From NCBI RefSeq assembly GCF_039525035.1, contig NZ_BAAAHE010000049.1:70430-134429 (forward strand): a stretch of 64,000 nt of DNA. Reading direction: 5' to 3'. Positions 1 to 8,639 of this stretch are shown in pieces. Every line of letters starts with the position of its first letter. The stretch's first letter is position 1. This DNA comes from Sporichthya brevicatena. GTDB lineage: Bacteria; Actinomycetota; Actinomycetes; Sporichthyales; Sporichthyaceae. A program made the translations under genes and the position numbers. Under the pieces are notes generated by a model. It was given only the letters and a program-made list of their open reading frames with translations, was not told where the DNA came from and made no database searches.

Positions 1-1323
1 GATGGCGACGAACAATAGGTAGAACAGGCTCAGGTCGTACTGGAAGGCGCGGGTGACGGCCGCCGGCTCGGCGCTCACGCCTCCGCCGGCGAAGTTCACC
101 GTCGGGATCGTCCCCGCCGGCGTCGTCGTCAGGCCGGCACCGGCCAGCGCGGCGAGGTCGGCCGTGGCGACGTCCGTGCTGGGCAACGTCGCACCCGCCG
201 CATCCGTCGAACCCGACGTGGAGTCGACGGTGTCGATCGCCGCGTCGGCGTCGCCGCGGAACATGTCGACCGCCGCGATGGACCGACCGAAGACCACCGT
301 CATCTCGGTGGGGCCGTTGTAGTACTGGTTCGCCGGCGGTGCCGCCATCGTGTAGGAGAACGCCACGGTGGGCGCCACGATGCCGGTGGCGAAGTTCTGC
401 GCGCCCTGGAACGTCATCGTGATGCCCTGCGCTTTGAGCGCGTCGACCACGGGCTTGTGCGGCAGCGCGTACGTGGTCGACGCACCGTTCGGCCCCTCGG
501 CCGGCATCGTGACGACGAACGTCCCGTTGACGAACCCGAGCTCGGGCTCGTGCAGCGTGGTGCCGCCCATCGGGAGGGGCATCGGCGGGAAGGTGAGCGG
601 CGGCAGCTGCGGGGCGCCGGGGATCGGGACCGGGATCGGCGCCGACGTCGGCGTCGTCGGCGGGATCGGGATGGACAGACCCGGCACGGAGATCCGCGAG
701 ATCGACAGGTGGGACGTCCGGGTGAGCTCGCCGTTGGACGAGTCACCGATGACGGTCGCCTCGGAGCGCACGCCGGTGACCTGGAAGTAGTCGAGCACGG
801 TCGCGCCGGTCATGGTCCGGGCGTCGGACCGCACGCTGTTGTCGGCCAGGCGCTCGACGGTCGCGGTCGCGTTCGACCCGTAGCCGTCGGTGCCGACGAC
901 GCCGCGACCCCGGGCCAGCGACGAACCGCTCTCGGCCCGCAGCGAGACACCCGGGAGGTCCTGGCTCTTCGGGGTGTCGCCGGCCTGCGTCGCCACGTAC
1001 ATCGGGTACTGCGGCGTGGGGAAGCCGGCGAGGGCACCGGCGGTACCGGGCAGGCCCGTCGCCGTGTCGCCCGGGTACGGGAAGGACGCGTAGGCGTCGG
1101 AGTCCCCGAGGCTCGCGAGGTGCGCGTGCCCGACCGGCCCGGCTCCCTGCGGGATGATCCCGAGGGGCACGGACTCGTTGGAGAACGTGATGTCGACGCC
1201 GTAGGCGTCGGCGAACGCGTCGAAGGTGACGTCGGACGCCGCGGCCTGCGTGGTCGCCAGCAGCGGCGCGACCACGAGCAGAGCCGCCGCACCCGATACG
1301 GCCACCTTGGTCCGCCTACGCAC
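1..1323 (-). CDS. secreted, probably membrane-anchored protein of unknown function (3' end outside window)
   Basis: The frame stays open from a GTG at 1323 to the window edge, giving 441 codons without a stop. Residues 1-25 look like a signal peptide: RRRTK followed by a hydrophobic Ala/Leu/Val core ending in QAAA. The mature part is Ser/Thr/Gly rich, with a Pro-rich linker (repeated PIP/PTTP) near the middle. The last visible residues (LSLFYLLFVAI) look like the start of a C-terminal membrane helix. The GTG lies inside the last codons of the 56-residue gene upstream (8-bp overlap), so it is the third gene of the Rieske operon starting at 2760. I recognise no family; a surface-anchored protein is inference from topology. 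Confidence 0.7.
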   Translation of the reverse strand, partial: MRRRTKVAVSGAAALLVVAPLLATTQAAASDVTFDAFADAYGVDITFSNESVPLGIIPQGAGPVGHAHLASLGDSDAYASFPYPGDTATGLPGTAGALAGFPTPQYPMYVATQAGDTPKSQDLPGVSLRAESGSSLARGRGVVGTDGYGSNATATVERLADNSVRSDARTMTGATVLDYFQVTGVRSEATVIGDSSNGELTRTSHLSISRISVPGLSIPIPPTTPTSAPIPVPIPGAPQLPPLTFPPMPLPMGGTTLHEPELGFVNGTFVVTMPAEGPNGASTTYALPHKPVVDALKAQGITMTFQGAQNFATGIVAPTVAFSYTMAAPPANQYYNGPTEMTVVFGRSIAAVDMFRGDADAAIDTVDSTSGSTDAAGATLPSTDVATADLAALAGAGLTTTPAGTIPTVNFAGGGVSAEPAAVTRAFQYDLSLFYLLFVAI

Positions 1324-1486
1324 GGCGACCCAGATCCCGCGCCGGACGCAGCCGCGAGCGACGCCACGCGGTCCACGTGTTGATGCCTTCGCGATTGGCC
1401 AGTGCCCGCAGACTGGTGGGGCCGTAGCGACGGCGGGCGTACACCGGCACCGCCACCGCGAGAGCCACGAGCAAAGGTCGCTTCAC
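1316..1486 (-). CDS. small basic single-helix membrane protein, 56 aa
   Basis: A short frame starts at a GTG sharing a GTGA overlap with the stop of the Rieske oxygenase and ends eight bases inside the next gene. Residues 4-16 (PLLVALAVAVPVY) form one hydrophobic segment. The rest is strongly basic (RRRYG, WRRSRLRPAR). Translational coupling on both sides, not homology, is the main argument that it is real. It could be a membrane tether or small partner of the oxygenase; no function can be assigned. Confidence 0.5.
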   Translation of the reverse strand: MKRPLLVALAVAVPVYARRRYGPTSLRALANREGINTWTAWRRSRLRPARDLGRRA

Positions 1487-2760
1487 GCGTCCTCCTCCAT
1501 CACCTTCGGGGTCCCGTTCGAATCGGCCCGGTGAGTCGTGTCCGGGGCGTTCTCCCGACCACGGACCCGGATCCCCGCCCGCAGCCCGTTGCTGCGGATG
1601 TTGTCGCCTTCCAGCTGGTACTGACTCTCGATGCGGCTGTCCCACAACCGGCGGAAGCGGATGAGCCCGCGGTCTTCCTTCGAGTAGGGCGGGTTCTCGG
1701 GTTCGCGGCGGTGCATCATCAGGCCCGCGTCCTGGATCGCCGTGGACCAGTTGCCGAGGCCCGCGACGAAACCGGTGAGCTTCTCGATCGGCTTACCGAC
1801 GACCGGGACCTTCACCTTCGGCACGAGAGTGATGTCCATGACGTAGTGCGTGTCCGCGTCGACCGGAAGCCAGCAGGCGATGATCGTGCCGAGGATCCGC
1901 GGCCGGCCGGCGAACCGCACGAGATGGATGCTCCCGCCCCAGCACGTCGACATGACGTTGTCCGAGACCGGCGTCAGCAGGTTCACGACCTCGCGGCGGA
2001 CGAAGCGGCGGGCGATGTTCTCGGCACCGAGCCAGGGGCGCCGCTCGTGGATCGCGTTCTCCATCTCCATGGTGGTCGCGGTCTCGGCGTGGATGATCGT
2101 GTCGCCCCATGCGCCGGTGTCGTGCGCGATCGCGAAGTGCATGCCGTCGCAGAGGTTCTCGCCGAACCACTTTGCCGGGAACGGAAGGAACCACCGGTGA
2201 TGGTGGAAGGTGACGTCGTCCGGCGTCGCGCCGATCTTGCTGAGGAACGACAGGAAGTCCGGGAAATCGATGTCCGGCTCACCCGCCCCGTTCCAGAGGA
2301 ACAGCGCGCCGTGCTTCTCCACGACCCGGTAGCTCGGCAGGCAGGCGTTCTTGCGCGGCGCGTCCGGCCCGGGCTGGCTGTGGACCCGGCCCTCCGCGTC
2401 GAACTGCCACCCGTGGAAGCCGCAGCGCAGCGTGTTGTCGACCACGCTGCCCCCGTAGCCGAAGTGGGCACCGAGGTGCGGGCAGTGGCCCGCCTGGCAG
2501 TGAACGACGCCGTTCCCGTCACGCCACAGAACGAGGTCGCGTTCCAGCACCCTCAGCGGTACGACCTGGTTCTTCTTGACGTCGCAGGAGAATGCGATCA
2601 TCCACCAGGACTTCGGGTACGCCGGATTGACCGCGGCGTAGGCCGGGCCCGCGGCGGGCGCGGGCACGTCCCGTGAGACAGCCGTGGTCCGGGCGGTCGA
2701 GACTCCAGCCGGTACGCCGGTGGCGTCAGCTGGTCGCGCTGGCGTCGCGTCGATACTCAT
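1483..2760 (-). CDS. Rieske non-heme iron oxygenase, terminal oxygenase component (KshA-like class)
   Basis: The 425-residue product has a Rieske [2Fe-2S] site, C93-P-H95 and C113-x2-H116 (CGFHGWQF), followed by a mononuclear iron region with DGMHFAIAH near residue 220. This layout is typical of single-component-type oxygenases such as KshA that need an external reductase. It would hydroxylate a ring substrate using electrons from a reductase such as the one at 16423-17382. I chose the ATG at 2760, which has AGGA six bases upstream. An in-frame upstream extension would run through the promoter. It is the first gene of a transcript continuing into a 56-aa membrane peptide and a secreted protein. 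Substrate unknown. Confidence 0.88.
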   Translation of the reverse strand: MSIDATPARPADATGVPAGVSTARTTAVSRDVPAPAAGPAYAAVNPAYPKSWWMIAFSCDVKKNQVVPLRVLERDLVLWRDGNGVVHCQAGHCPHLGAHFGYGGSVVDNTLRCGFHGWQFDAEGRVHSQPGPDAPRKNACLPSYRVVEKHGALFLWNGAGEPDIDFPDFLSFLSKIGATPDDVTFHHHRWFLPFPAKWFGENLCDGMHFAIAHDTGAWGDTIIHAETATTMEMENAIHERRPWLGAENIARRFVRREVVNLLTPVSDNVMSTCWGGSIHLVRFAGRPRILGTIIACWLPVDADTHYVMDITLVPKVKVPVVGKPIEKLTGFVAGLGNWSTAIQDAGLMMHRREPENPPYSKEDRGLIRFRRLWDSRIESQYQLEGDNIRSNGLRAGIRVRGRENAPDTTHRADSNGTPKVMEEDA

Positions 2761-2791
2761 GCACGTCCTGTCCGCTACAAATTGATAGCTT

Positions 2792-2820
2792 ACTTTATTT
2801 AGCCGCAGGGCCACTGTCAA
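2792..2820 (-). promoter_or_regulatory. predicted sigma-70-type promoter for the 2760 Rieske operon
   Basis: On the minus strand TTGACA (2820-2815), a 17-bp spacer and TAAAGT (2797-2792) sit about 30 bases before the ATG at 2760. The region is an AT-rich island in otherwise GC-rich DNA. It separates this operon from the E1-beta gene ending at 2844. Confidence 0.55.
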
Positions 2821-2843
2821 GAAAAAATGTGCCCGTGGTCACA

Positions 2844-3881
2844 CTACGGCGGCCGGGGTCCGGCACCCACCGCCGCAGCGATCTCGGCCACGACTCGGGC
2901 CGTCGTGGGCACGCTGACCAACGACTCGGCGAACGGCACGGGCGTGTCGGTTCCGCCCAGCCGCAGCACGGGTCCGTCGAGGCCGCCGAACAGCTCGCTG
3001 GAGATCACCGCGGCGATCTCGGCGCCGGGGCCGGCCGTGGTGGTCGCCGAGTGCACGACCGCGGCCCGCCGGGTCCGCGCAACCGAGGCCAACACGGTCT
3101 CCGAGTCCCACGGGGACAACGTCCGCAGGTCGATGACCTCGATCTCGACACCCTGCTCGGCGAGCTTCTCCGCCGCCTTCAGCACGGTCCGGACCTGCGC
3201 GCCGTAGGTGATCGCAGTCAGGTCCCGGCCCTCGCGTCGCACCGCCGCCCGGCCCAGGGGAATGCGGTAGTCCGCGAGCTCGACCTCCTCCTTGGGCGAG
3301 AACAGGAGGTTCGAGTGCTCGACGAACAGGCAGGGGTCCGGATCGAAGATGCAGGACAGCAGCAGGCCCTTGGCGTCGCTCGGGGTCGAGGGCATCACGA
3401 CCTTCAGCCCCGGCACGTGCATGAACCACGCCTCGAGCTCCTGGGCGTGCTGCGCACCGAAGCGCGAACTGCCGACCGTGGTCCGCACCGTGAGCGGAAC
3501 CGGCGTCGCTCCCCCGGTCATGTAGCGCAACTTCGCCGCGTGATTGACCAGCTGATCCATGGCCACGGTCACGAAGTCGAAGAACATGATCTCCGCAACG
3601 GGCCGGTACCCGCCCAGAGCCGCCCCGATGGACGCTCCGACGATCGCCTGCTCGGCGATCGGCGTGGTGCGCACCCGGTGGGCGCCGTGCTTGGTGGACA
3701 GGCCGTTCGTCACCTTGAAGACACCACCCGCGGGGTCGGCGATGTCCTCGCCCAGCAGGATGACCTTCTCGTCGAGTCCCAACGCGATGTCCAGGGCGTT
3801 GCGCAGCGCCGCGGCCGTGTTCATCGCCTTGCTCGTGGGCTGGCTCGTGGGCTGGCCGGCCGGTGCTTCCGTCTGGCTCAT
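2844..3881 (-). CDS. 2-oxoacid dehydrogenase E1 component, beta subunit (acetoin/branched-chain type)
   Basis: The 345-residue product has the transketolase-like pyrimidine-binding domain (residues about 20-200: LGEDIADPAGGVFKVT, EIMFFDFVTVAMDQLVNHAAK) and a C-terminal transketolase domain (about 220-340: EVIDLRTLSPWDSETV). Both are typical of PdhB/AcoB/BkdA2. With the alpha subunit just upstream it forms a TPP-dependent heterotetramer that decarboxylates a 2-oxoacid or cleaves an acetoin-like ketone. The ATG at 3881 follows the alpha stop by two bases. A GTG two codons earlier would overlap that stop. No E2 or E3 gene is in the window, so acyl acceptor subunits must be elsewhere. Confidence 0.88.
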   Translation of the reverse strand: MSQTEAPAGQPTSQPTSKAMNTAAALRNALDIALGLDEKVILLGEDIADPAGGVFKVTNGLSTKHGAHRVRTTPIAEQAIVGASIGAALGGYRPVAEIMFFDFVTVAMDQLVNHAAKLRYMTGGATPVPLTVRTTVGSSRFGAQHAQELEAWFMHVPGLKVVMPSTPSDAKGLLLSCIFDPDPCLFVEHSNLLFSPKEEVELADYRIPLGRAAVRREGRDLTAITYGAQVRTVLKAAEKLAEQGVEIEVIDLRTLSPWDSETVLASVARTRRAAVVHSATTTAGPGAEIAAVISSELFGGLDGPVLRLGGTDTPVPFAESLVSVPTTARVVAEIAAAVGAGPRPP

Positions 3882-3883
3882 CG

Positions 3884-4882
3884 TCACACCCCTGCAGTCA
3901 TCGCGAACACGTCGGTGAACATCTCGGCCGGCTCCGGTGGCGGACTGCTCTTCGCGAACTCGAACGCACCGTTCACGAGCGCGGCGGCTCGCTCGTCGAT
4001 CTCCTGCGCAGCTGCCTCGTCGACCTCGCCCCGCTCCAGCAGCCAGGCGCGGAAGCTCGGCGCCGGGTCGCGGGCGAGGGCGGCGTCGAAATCGGTGGCG
4101 GGCATGTAGGAGTAGTCGGTGGCTCCGGTGTGCCCGGACAGCCGGTAGGTCCGGCACTCGACGAAGGCGGGGCCCCCGCCGGCGCGGACGGCGTCGACCG
4201 CGCTCCGCAACGTGTTCCAGGTCGCCACCGGGTCGAAGCCGTCGACGCTGTAGGCCGTCACCCCGTATCCCCCGGCCCGGCCCGCGAAGTCCGGGTTGGC
4301 GGCGTACTCCGCGACCGGCGTGTGCTCGGCCCACCCGTTGTTCTGGCAGAGGAAGACGACCGGGAGCCGCCAGAGCGCCGCGAGGTTCATCGCCTCGTGG
4401 AAGGCACCGATCGACGTGGCACCGTCGCCGAAGGTCACCAGCGTCACGCGGTCGATGCCGTCGAGCTGGGAGGCGAGGCCGAGCCCGGTCGCGATCGGAA
4501 GGCCCGAACCGACGATTCCGGTCGTCATCATGAATCCGACCTCGAGGTCCTGCAGGTGCATGGGGCCGCCCTTGCCCTTCGACGTCCCCGTGATGCGCCC
4601 GTAGGCCTCCGCGACGATGGCGTCCAGGGACGCTCCCTTGGCCACCGCGTCGCCGAGATTGCGGTAGGTCGAGACCAGGTAGTCGGTCCGGCGCAGGACC
4701 ACTCCCATCGCGGCGCACACGGCCTCGAGCCCGCGCACCGGGTAGAAGGTCGCGTTCAGCCCGCCGGCCCGGACCTCCTCCCGCAGCCGGTCGTCGGCCA
4801 AGGTGATGGTCTTCATCGTCAGGTACATCTCGCGCAGCTGCGCGGAACTGGGCGTCTCCGCCCCGTCGACACTGGTGCTCAT
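3884..4882 (-). CDS. 2-oxoacid dehydrogenase E1 component, alpha subunit
   Basis: About 332 residues, matching the PdhA/AcoA family. The TPP/Mg motif is present as GDGATSIGAFHEAMN ending in CQNN, the GDG-x(26)-NN pattern. SGHTGATDYSYM near residue 255 is the phosphorylation-loop equivalent. I prefer the ATG at 4882 because a purine-rich AAGGGA lies just upstream. A GTG at 4897 overlapping the stop of the acyl-CoA dehydrogenase is an alternative. It sits in the operon Rieske - SDR - ACAD - E1alpha - E1beta, so the 2-oxoacid or alpha-keto intermediate probably comes from the same catabolic pathway. Confidence 0.88.
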   Translation of the reverse strand: MSTSVDGAETPSSAQLREMYLTMKTITLADDRLREEVRAGGLNATFYPVRGLEAVCAAMGVVLRRTDYLVSTYRNLGDAVAKGASLDAIVAEAYGRITGTSKGKGGPMHLQDLEVGFMMTTGIVGSGLPIATGLGLASQLDGIDRVTLVTFGDGATSIGAFHEAMNLAALWRLPVVFLCQNNGWAEHTPVAEYAANPDFAGRAGGYGVTAYSVDGFDPVATWNTLRSAVDAVRAGGGPAFVECRTYRLSGHTGATDYSYMPATDFDAALARDPAPSFRAWLLERGEVDEAAAQEIDERAAALVNGAFEFAKSSPPPEPAEMFTDVFAMTAGV

Positions 4883-4896
4883 CCCTATCCCTTGCA

Positions 4897-6039
4897 CTAG
4901 AGACCCAGCCGCTGCGCGGCCAGCTCGCGATGATGGGCCGGATCCCCGAAGAGCACGCGTGAGGTCTGCGCGCGCTTGAAGTACAGGTGTGCGGGGTGTT
5001 CCCAGGTGAATCCGATGCCGCCGTGGACCTGGATGTTCTCCGCGACCACCCAGGCGAAGGCGTCGGAGCAGTAGGCCTTCGCGATGCTCGCCGCGAGGGG
5101 GCCGTCCTGCGCGCCGTCAGCGAGCGCCCACATCGCGTAGTAGGCCAGGGACCGCGCGGACTCCACCTGAACCAGCATGTCGGCGCAGCGGTGCTTGATG
5201 GCCTGGAAGGTTCCGATGGGACGGCCGAACTGCTCCCGCGTGCACGCGTACTCCCTGGCCATCTCCATGGCCCGTGACGCTCCACCGACCTGTTCGGCGG
5301 CCAGGGCGACGGCCACGCAGTCGAGCATGTGCTCGACCGCGGGTCCTGCGGCGCCGTCCTCGCCCACCAGTTCCGCGGGGACGTCGGCCAACTCCAGACC
5401 GGCCTGTCGCCGCGTCAGGTCGATGGTGCTCATCTCCCGACGGGCCAGGCCGGGGGCGTCGCCAGGCACGGCGAACACGCTCGGCCCGTCGCCGGTCCGG
5501 GCGACCACGAGCACCAGATCGGCGAGAGCTCCGTCGAGCACGAACATCTTGCGTCCGTCGAGGCGCCAGCCGGAGCCGGTGGAGCGGGCGGTCAGCGTCA
5601 CGCTGCCGGCGCCCCACTGGGCGCTGTCCTCCGCGATCGCCACCGCCACCAGCAACGAGCCGTCCGCGATGCCCGGCAGGTACTTGGTCATCGCCGTCCG
5701 GTCCCCGAGGGCCAGCAGCAGGTTCGCCGCCATCGCGACCGACGAGAAGTAGGGCCCGCAGAACAACGCTCGGCCCATCTCCTCGAAGACGATGCCGGTC
5801 TCGACCGCTCCTCCCCCGGCGCCGCCGAACTCCTCGGGGATGGCGAGCGACGTCAGGCCGAGCTGGACGCTGAGCCTCTTCCAGACCTGCGGGTCGTACC
5901 CCTCCGAGGTCTCCATGGCGCGCCGCACCGCGGATTCCGACGAGTGGTGCTCGAGGAACTGACGCACCGTCGACCGGAGATCCTGCTGTTCCTGGGTGAA
6001 CGCAAGGTCCGTCTTGGTGGGTGACGGGGTGACGGTCAT
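4897..6039 (-). CDS. acyl-CoA dehydrogenase family protein, 380 aa
   Basis: Shows the ACAD fold: helical N-domain (FTQEQQDLRSTVRQFLEHH), the LTSLAIPEEFGGAGGG segment, central beta domain and C-domain with REQFGRPIGTFQAIKHRCADM and QVHGGIGFTWEHPAHLYFKR. The usual catalytic Glu in an EGT-IxR motif near the C-terminus is absent; that position reads VLFGDPAHH. The ALAAEQVGG segment is typical of the small, FadE27/FadE29-like subunits of heteromeric actinobacterial ACADs. It may therefore work with another ACAD subunit. The start ATG overlaps the SDR stop (ATGA), indicating translational coupling. Confidence 0.88.
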   Translation of the reverse strand: MTVTPSPTKTDLAFTQEQQDLRSTVRQFLEHHSSESAVRRAMETSEGYDPQVWKRLSVQLGLTSLAIPEEFGGAGGGAVETGIVFEEMGRALFCGPYFSSVAMAANLLLALGDRTAMTKYLPGIADGSLLVAVAIAEDSAQWGAGSVTLTARSTGSGWRLDGRKMFVLDGALADLVLVVARTGDGPSVFAVPGDAPGLARREMSTIDLTRRQAGLELADVPAELVGEDGAAGPAVEHMLDCVAVALAAEQVGGASRAMEMAREYACTREQFGRPIGTFQAIKHRCADMLVQVESARSLAYYAMWALADGAQDGPLAASIAKAYCSDAFAWVVAENIQVHGGIGFTWEHPAHLYFKRAQTSRVLFGDPAHHRELAAQRLGL

Positions 6040-6770
6040 CGGAGGAAGTAACCCCCGTCCAGCGTGAGCACCTGGCCGGTCATCCACGAGGCCCGCTCGC
6101 TGGTGACCCAGTCGACCGCGTTCGCGATGTCCTCCGGCCGGCCGATGCGCCCGAGCGGAGTGCGCCGGGCCAGGGCCTCGATCTCCTTCTCCGGCACCAG
6201 CGACCGCATCAGCGGGGTGTCGACGAGACCCCCGGACACGGCGTTGACCGTGGTCCCCTTCTTCGCGAGCTCCGAGGCCAGGTAGACGACCAGGCTCTCC
6301 AGCGCCGCCTTCGACGGCCCGATGGCGCCGTAGCCCTCGACGTACCGGTGCGACCACGGTGACGTCAGGGCGACCAGACGTCCGTTGTCGCGACCGCGCT
6401 CGGCCATTTCCTGACCCAGCCAGAGCAGAGGGGCCGTGTTCGTGGCGAGCACGTCGGCCCACGTCTCCTCGCTCACCCGCAGGGGACTCTGCAGCTTCGC
6501 GGCGACCGCGGCGAACACGACGATGTCGATGCCACCGGCGGCCGTGACGACCTCGTCGACGAGTGCTGCCACCCCCGCACGGGTCCGCACGTCGGAGGGG
6601 AGAACCGTGACGTCGAGACCTTGTTCCTTCATCTCGAGCGCGAAGGCCTGCGCGGCAGCGTGGTCACTCAGGTAGCTGGCGAAGACCGGACCGTGCGCGG
6701 CGAGCACCCGCGTGGTTGCCGCACCGATGCCCTTGATGCCGCCGACGACGAGAGAGACGCGTTGCGTCAC
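6036..6770 (-). CDS. short-chain dehydrogenase/reductase, FabL-like (Y-x6-K)
   Basis: The 244-residue product is an SDR with an N-terminal GGIKGIG cofactor motif (variant of TGxxxGxG). The catalytic Tyr and Lys are spaced as YGAIGPSK, that is Y-x6-K rather than Y-x3-K. This spacing, and the flanking segments RYVEGYGAIGPSKAALESL and VNAVSGGLVDTPLM, resemble the FabL enoyl-ACP reductase. It may reduce a CoA-bound enoyl or oxidise a ring alcohol. The GTG start shares GTGA with the Rieske stop upstream. Substrate is not predictable. Confidence 0.82.
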   Translation of the reverse strand: MTQRVSLVVGGIKGIGAATTRVLAAHGPVFASYLSDHAAAQAFALEMKEQGLDVTVLPSDVRTRAGVAALVDEVVTAAGGIDIVVFAAVAAKLQSPLRVSEETWADVLATNTAPLLWLGQEMAERGRDNGRLVALTSPWSHRYVEGYGAIGPSKAALESLVVYLASELAKKGTTVNAVSGGLVDTPLMRSLVPEKEIEALARRTPLGRIGRPEDIANAVDWVTSERASWMTGQVLTLDGGYFLR

Positions 6771-7801
6771 GACGCCTCTCCCACCGGGTAGAACTGCGCC
6801 GCCCACTTGCGCAGCGCCCGGAACGCCGGGGCCTCCTCGGGGGCCATCGGGGCATTCGCGCGGTAGCGCATGTTCTCCCAGATCGGGATGTCGTTGTTGA
6901 GCTGGTCGTGCTGGAGCTCGATCAGGGCGTTCATGCGGTCGGTCATCGTTCCCGGGGACGCCGGGTCCTGCCGGACCCAGACCGAACCACGCAGGGCACT
7001 GCGCTGCCCCAGCAGCGGCGTCGTCGCCTGGATCTCCAGGTGGGTGAGCTCGCCGTCGACGCTGAAGGCACCGAGCATCAGGCCCAGACCGAAGGCCCAC
7101 ATGTCGAGCTGGGCGGGCTTGCGCCCGTCGAAGCGCTGCGAACAGCGGAAGATGTGGCCGTCCGCGCCGTAGTCGATGATGACGCTGCCGTGCGCCGCGG
7201 CGTGCACGAACTGGAAGTGCGCCGAGTCCACGATGTTCTCGACGACCAGCTGCGGGTGCAGGCGAACCGACGGCCAGAGGTGCACCCCCGCCGGGAAGAG
7301 CGGGAAGTAGTCGCTGGAGTCGAACTCCTTCACCCAGTGGTCGATCGGCAGCGGCTCCCAGGCCGGTTCGCCGCCGGCGGCGTCGTGCCAGACGACGATC
7401 AGACCGTCGATCTCCCGGACCGGCCAGCTCTTCAGGGTCAGGTTCGGCATCACCTTGGTGCTGTAGGGGATGCAGGCGTTGCGGCCCTCGGCGTCGAACT
7501 CCCAGCCGTGGAACGGGCAGGCCAGGCGGTCCCCCCGCATCACCCCGCCGACGCCGAGGTGCGCACCGAGGTGCGGGCAGTAGGCGTCGTACACCCGCAG
7601 GTCGCCGGCCTCGCCGCGGCAGGCGACCAACTGGTGCCCGAAGGCTTCGGCTGCGAGTACGCCGTTCGGTCCGACCTCCTCGGACCACGCGAGCTGGAAC
7701 CACCCGGTGGGTTCGCACGCGTAGGGCCAGCCTTCGCGCCGATCCATCTCCTCGGACGGTCGAAGTTGGTGGTTCGGCGGCGTGGTGGGAATCAACGTCA
7801 C
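6767..7801 (-). CDS. Rieske non-heme iron oxygenase, terminal oxygenase component
   Basis: The 344-residue product has a Rieske site C75-P-H77 and C95-x2-H98 (CPFHGWEF). The mononuclear iron motif is ENIVDSAHFQFVH, fitting the N/D-x2-H-x4-H pattern. The KshA-like length and absence of a beta subunit suggest a homo-oligomeric monooxygenase fed by a separate reductase. The GTG at 7801 has GAGGT six bases upstream and is preferred over ATG codons far upstream that would cross the AT-rich divergent promoter. It is the first gene of a five-gene operon (Rieske, SDR, ACAD, E1alpha, E1beta) and lies divergent to the TetR gene. Confidence 0.87.
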   Translation of the reverse strand: MTLIPTTPPNHQLRPSEEMDRREGWPYACEPTGWFQLAWSEEVGPNGVLAAEAFGHQLVACRGEAGDLRVYDAYCPHLGAHLGVGGVMRGDRLACPFHGWEFDAEGRNACIPYSTKVMPNLTLKSWPVREIDGLIVVWHDAAGGEPAWEPLPIDHWVKEFDSSDYFPLFPAGVHLWPSVRLHPQLVVENIVDSAHFQFVHAAAHGSVIIDYGADGHIFRCSQRFDGRKPAQLDMWAFGLGLMLGAFSVDGELTHLEIQATTPLLGQRSALRGSVWVRQDPASPGTMTDRMNALIELQHDQLNNDIPIWENMRYRANAPMAPEEAPAFRALRKWAAQFYPVGEAS

Positions 7802-7923
7802 TACTGACCTCGTCTCTGGGCGCGGTGAGGCCGCATCCGAATAATTAACTACGCGCTCAGTATTGTCAACCAGGTGGCTCTTTCCCTGCCTGTTGCGAAG
7901 CCGATGGTGGGTAGCATGACCGA
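7802..7923. promoter_or_regulatory. divergent promoter/operator region between Rieske operon and tetR
   Basis: A 122-bp gap between divergent genes with an AT-rich core (about 7840-7872). On the minus strand TTGACA (7873-7868 region) precedes an AATTATT stretch at near-17-bp spacing. The core reads as a loose inverted repeat, TTAACTAC...GTATTGTCAA, a plausible site for the adjacent TetR. The match is imperfect and differs from the 18-bp motif found further along the island. Confidence 0.4.
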
Positions 7924-8598
7924 ATGGCCAGGACCCCTCGCGCTCCACGGAAAGTGACCAGGAACGGATCTCCGGGCTCGGTCCCCTTGGGACGTCCCCC
8001 CGCCGGGGACTCCGCCGTGACGCGGGCTCGGATTCTGAAGGTTGCACGGACCGAGTTCGGCCAGAACGGGTACAGCGGCACCACGACGAAGGCGATCGCC
8101 GAGGGCGCGGACCTCACCATCGGCGCGCTGTACTACTACTTCCCGACCAAGCACGATCTGTTCCTGACGGTCTATAAGGACGTCTTCGAGAACGTGACCG
8201 AGAAGTTCGAGACCGCGACCGACGGCGTTGACGGCCTGGCCGCGAAGATCTGCGCGATCATGGACGTGGTCGTCCAGATGAACGTCGACGACCCGTCCCT
8301 GGCGACCTTCGCGTCTGTGGCTCCGATCGAGATCCACCGGCACGAAGGGCTGGCGGCACAGACTCGCCGGGAGAGCCGCGCGCTGCATCGTCTGTTCGAG
8401 AAGATGATCGCGAGCGCGCCGGAGGAGCTCGCGCCGGACACGACGCCCGAAGATGTCGTGACCCTGCTGATGGCGATGATGGCGGGTCTGTCGCAGATGG
8501 GCGCGACCGCCAGCCGAGCCACCCACCGGCAGGCGGCCGACGCCTTCAAGAAGCTGCTGCACGGGCACCTGCTGGAAGGGACCGGAGTCCGCTCGTAG
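7924..8598 (+). CDS. TetR family transcriptional regulator
   Basis: The 224-residue product has a basic N-terminal tail and a TetR helix-turn-helix at about residues 37-85: TRARILKVARTEFGQNGYSG, then TTKAIAEGADLTIGALYYYF. The C-terminal ligand domain is helical and diverged. Divergent orientation to the Rieske-led operon at 7801 suggests local repression relieved by a pathway intermediate, often an acyl-CoA in this family. Whether it also binds the repeated 18-bp sites at 16.4-28.7 kb is open; it is the only TetR visible in the window. Confidence 0.9.
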   Translation: MARTPRAPRKVTRNGSPGSVPLGRPPAGDSAVTRARILKVARTEFGQNGYSGTTTKAIAEGADLTIGALYYYFPTKHDLFLTVYKDVFENVTEKFETATDGVDGLAAKICAIMDVVVQMNVDDPSLATFASVAPIEIHRHEGLAAQTRRESRALHRLFEKMIASAPEELAPDTTPEDVVTLLMAMMAGLSQMGATASRATHRQAADAFKKLLHGHLLEGTGVRS

Positions 8599-8639
8599 CG
8601 TTCGCGCACCTGAACTCTAAGGCCGCTCACGCGCCGGGC

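Noticed and set aside
457..1383. Long Arg/Gly-rich frames on the plus strand opposite the secreted-protein gene, with similar ones opposite most genes.
   Set aside because: They are mirror frames produced by high GC content, with low-complexity products and no ribosome sites. The minus-strand protein has a signal peptide and coherent composition.
2761..2820. A fifth copy of the 18-bp operator at the AT-rich promoter before 2760.
   Set aside because: GCTAAAT matches one arm but the second arm does not fit, and the palindrome is poor. It is recorded only as a promoter.
7838..7874. The divergent tetR/Rieske gap as another copy of the 18-bp operator.
   Set aside because: The inverted repeat there (TTAACTAC...GTATTGTCAA) has different sequence and spacing, so it was not included in the motif set.
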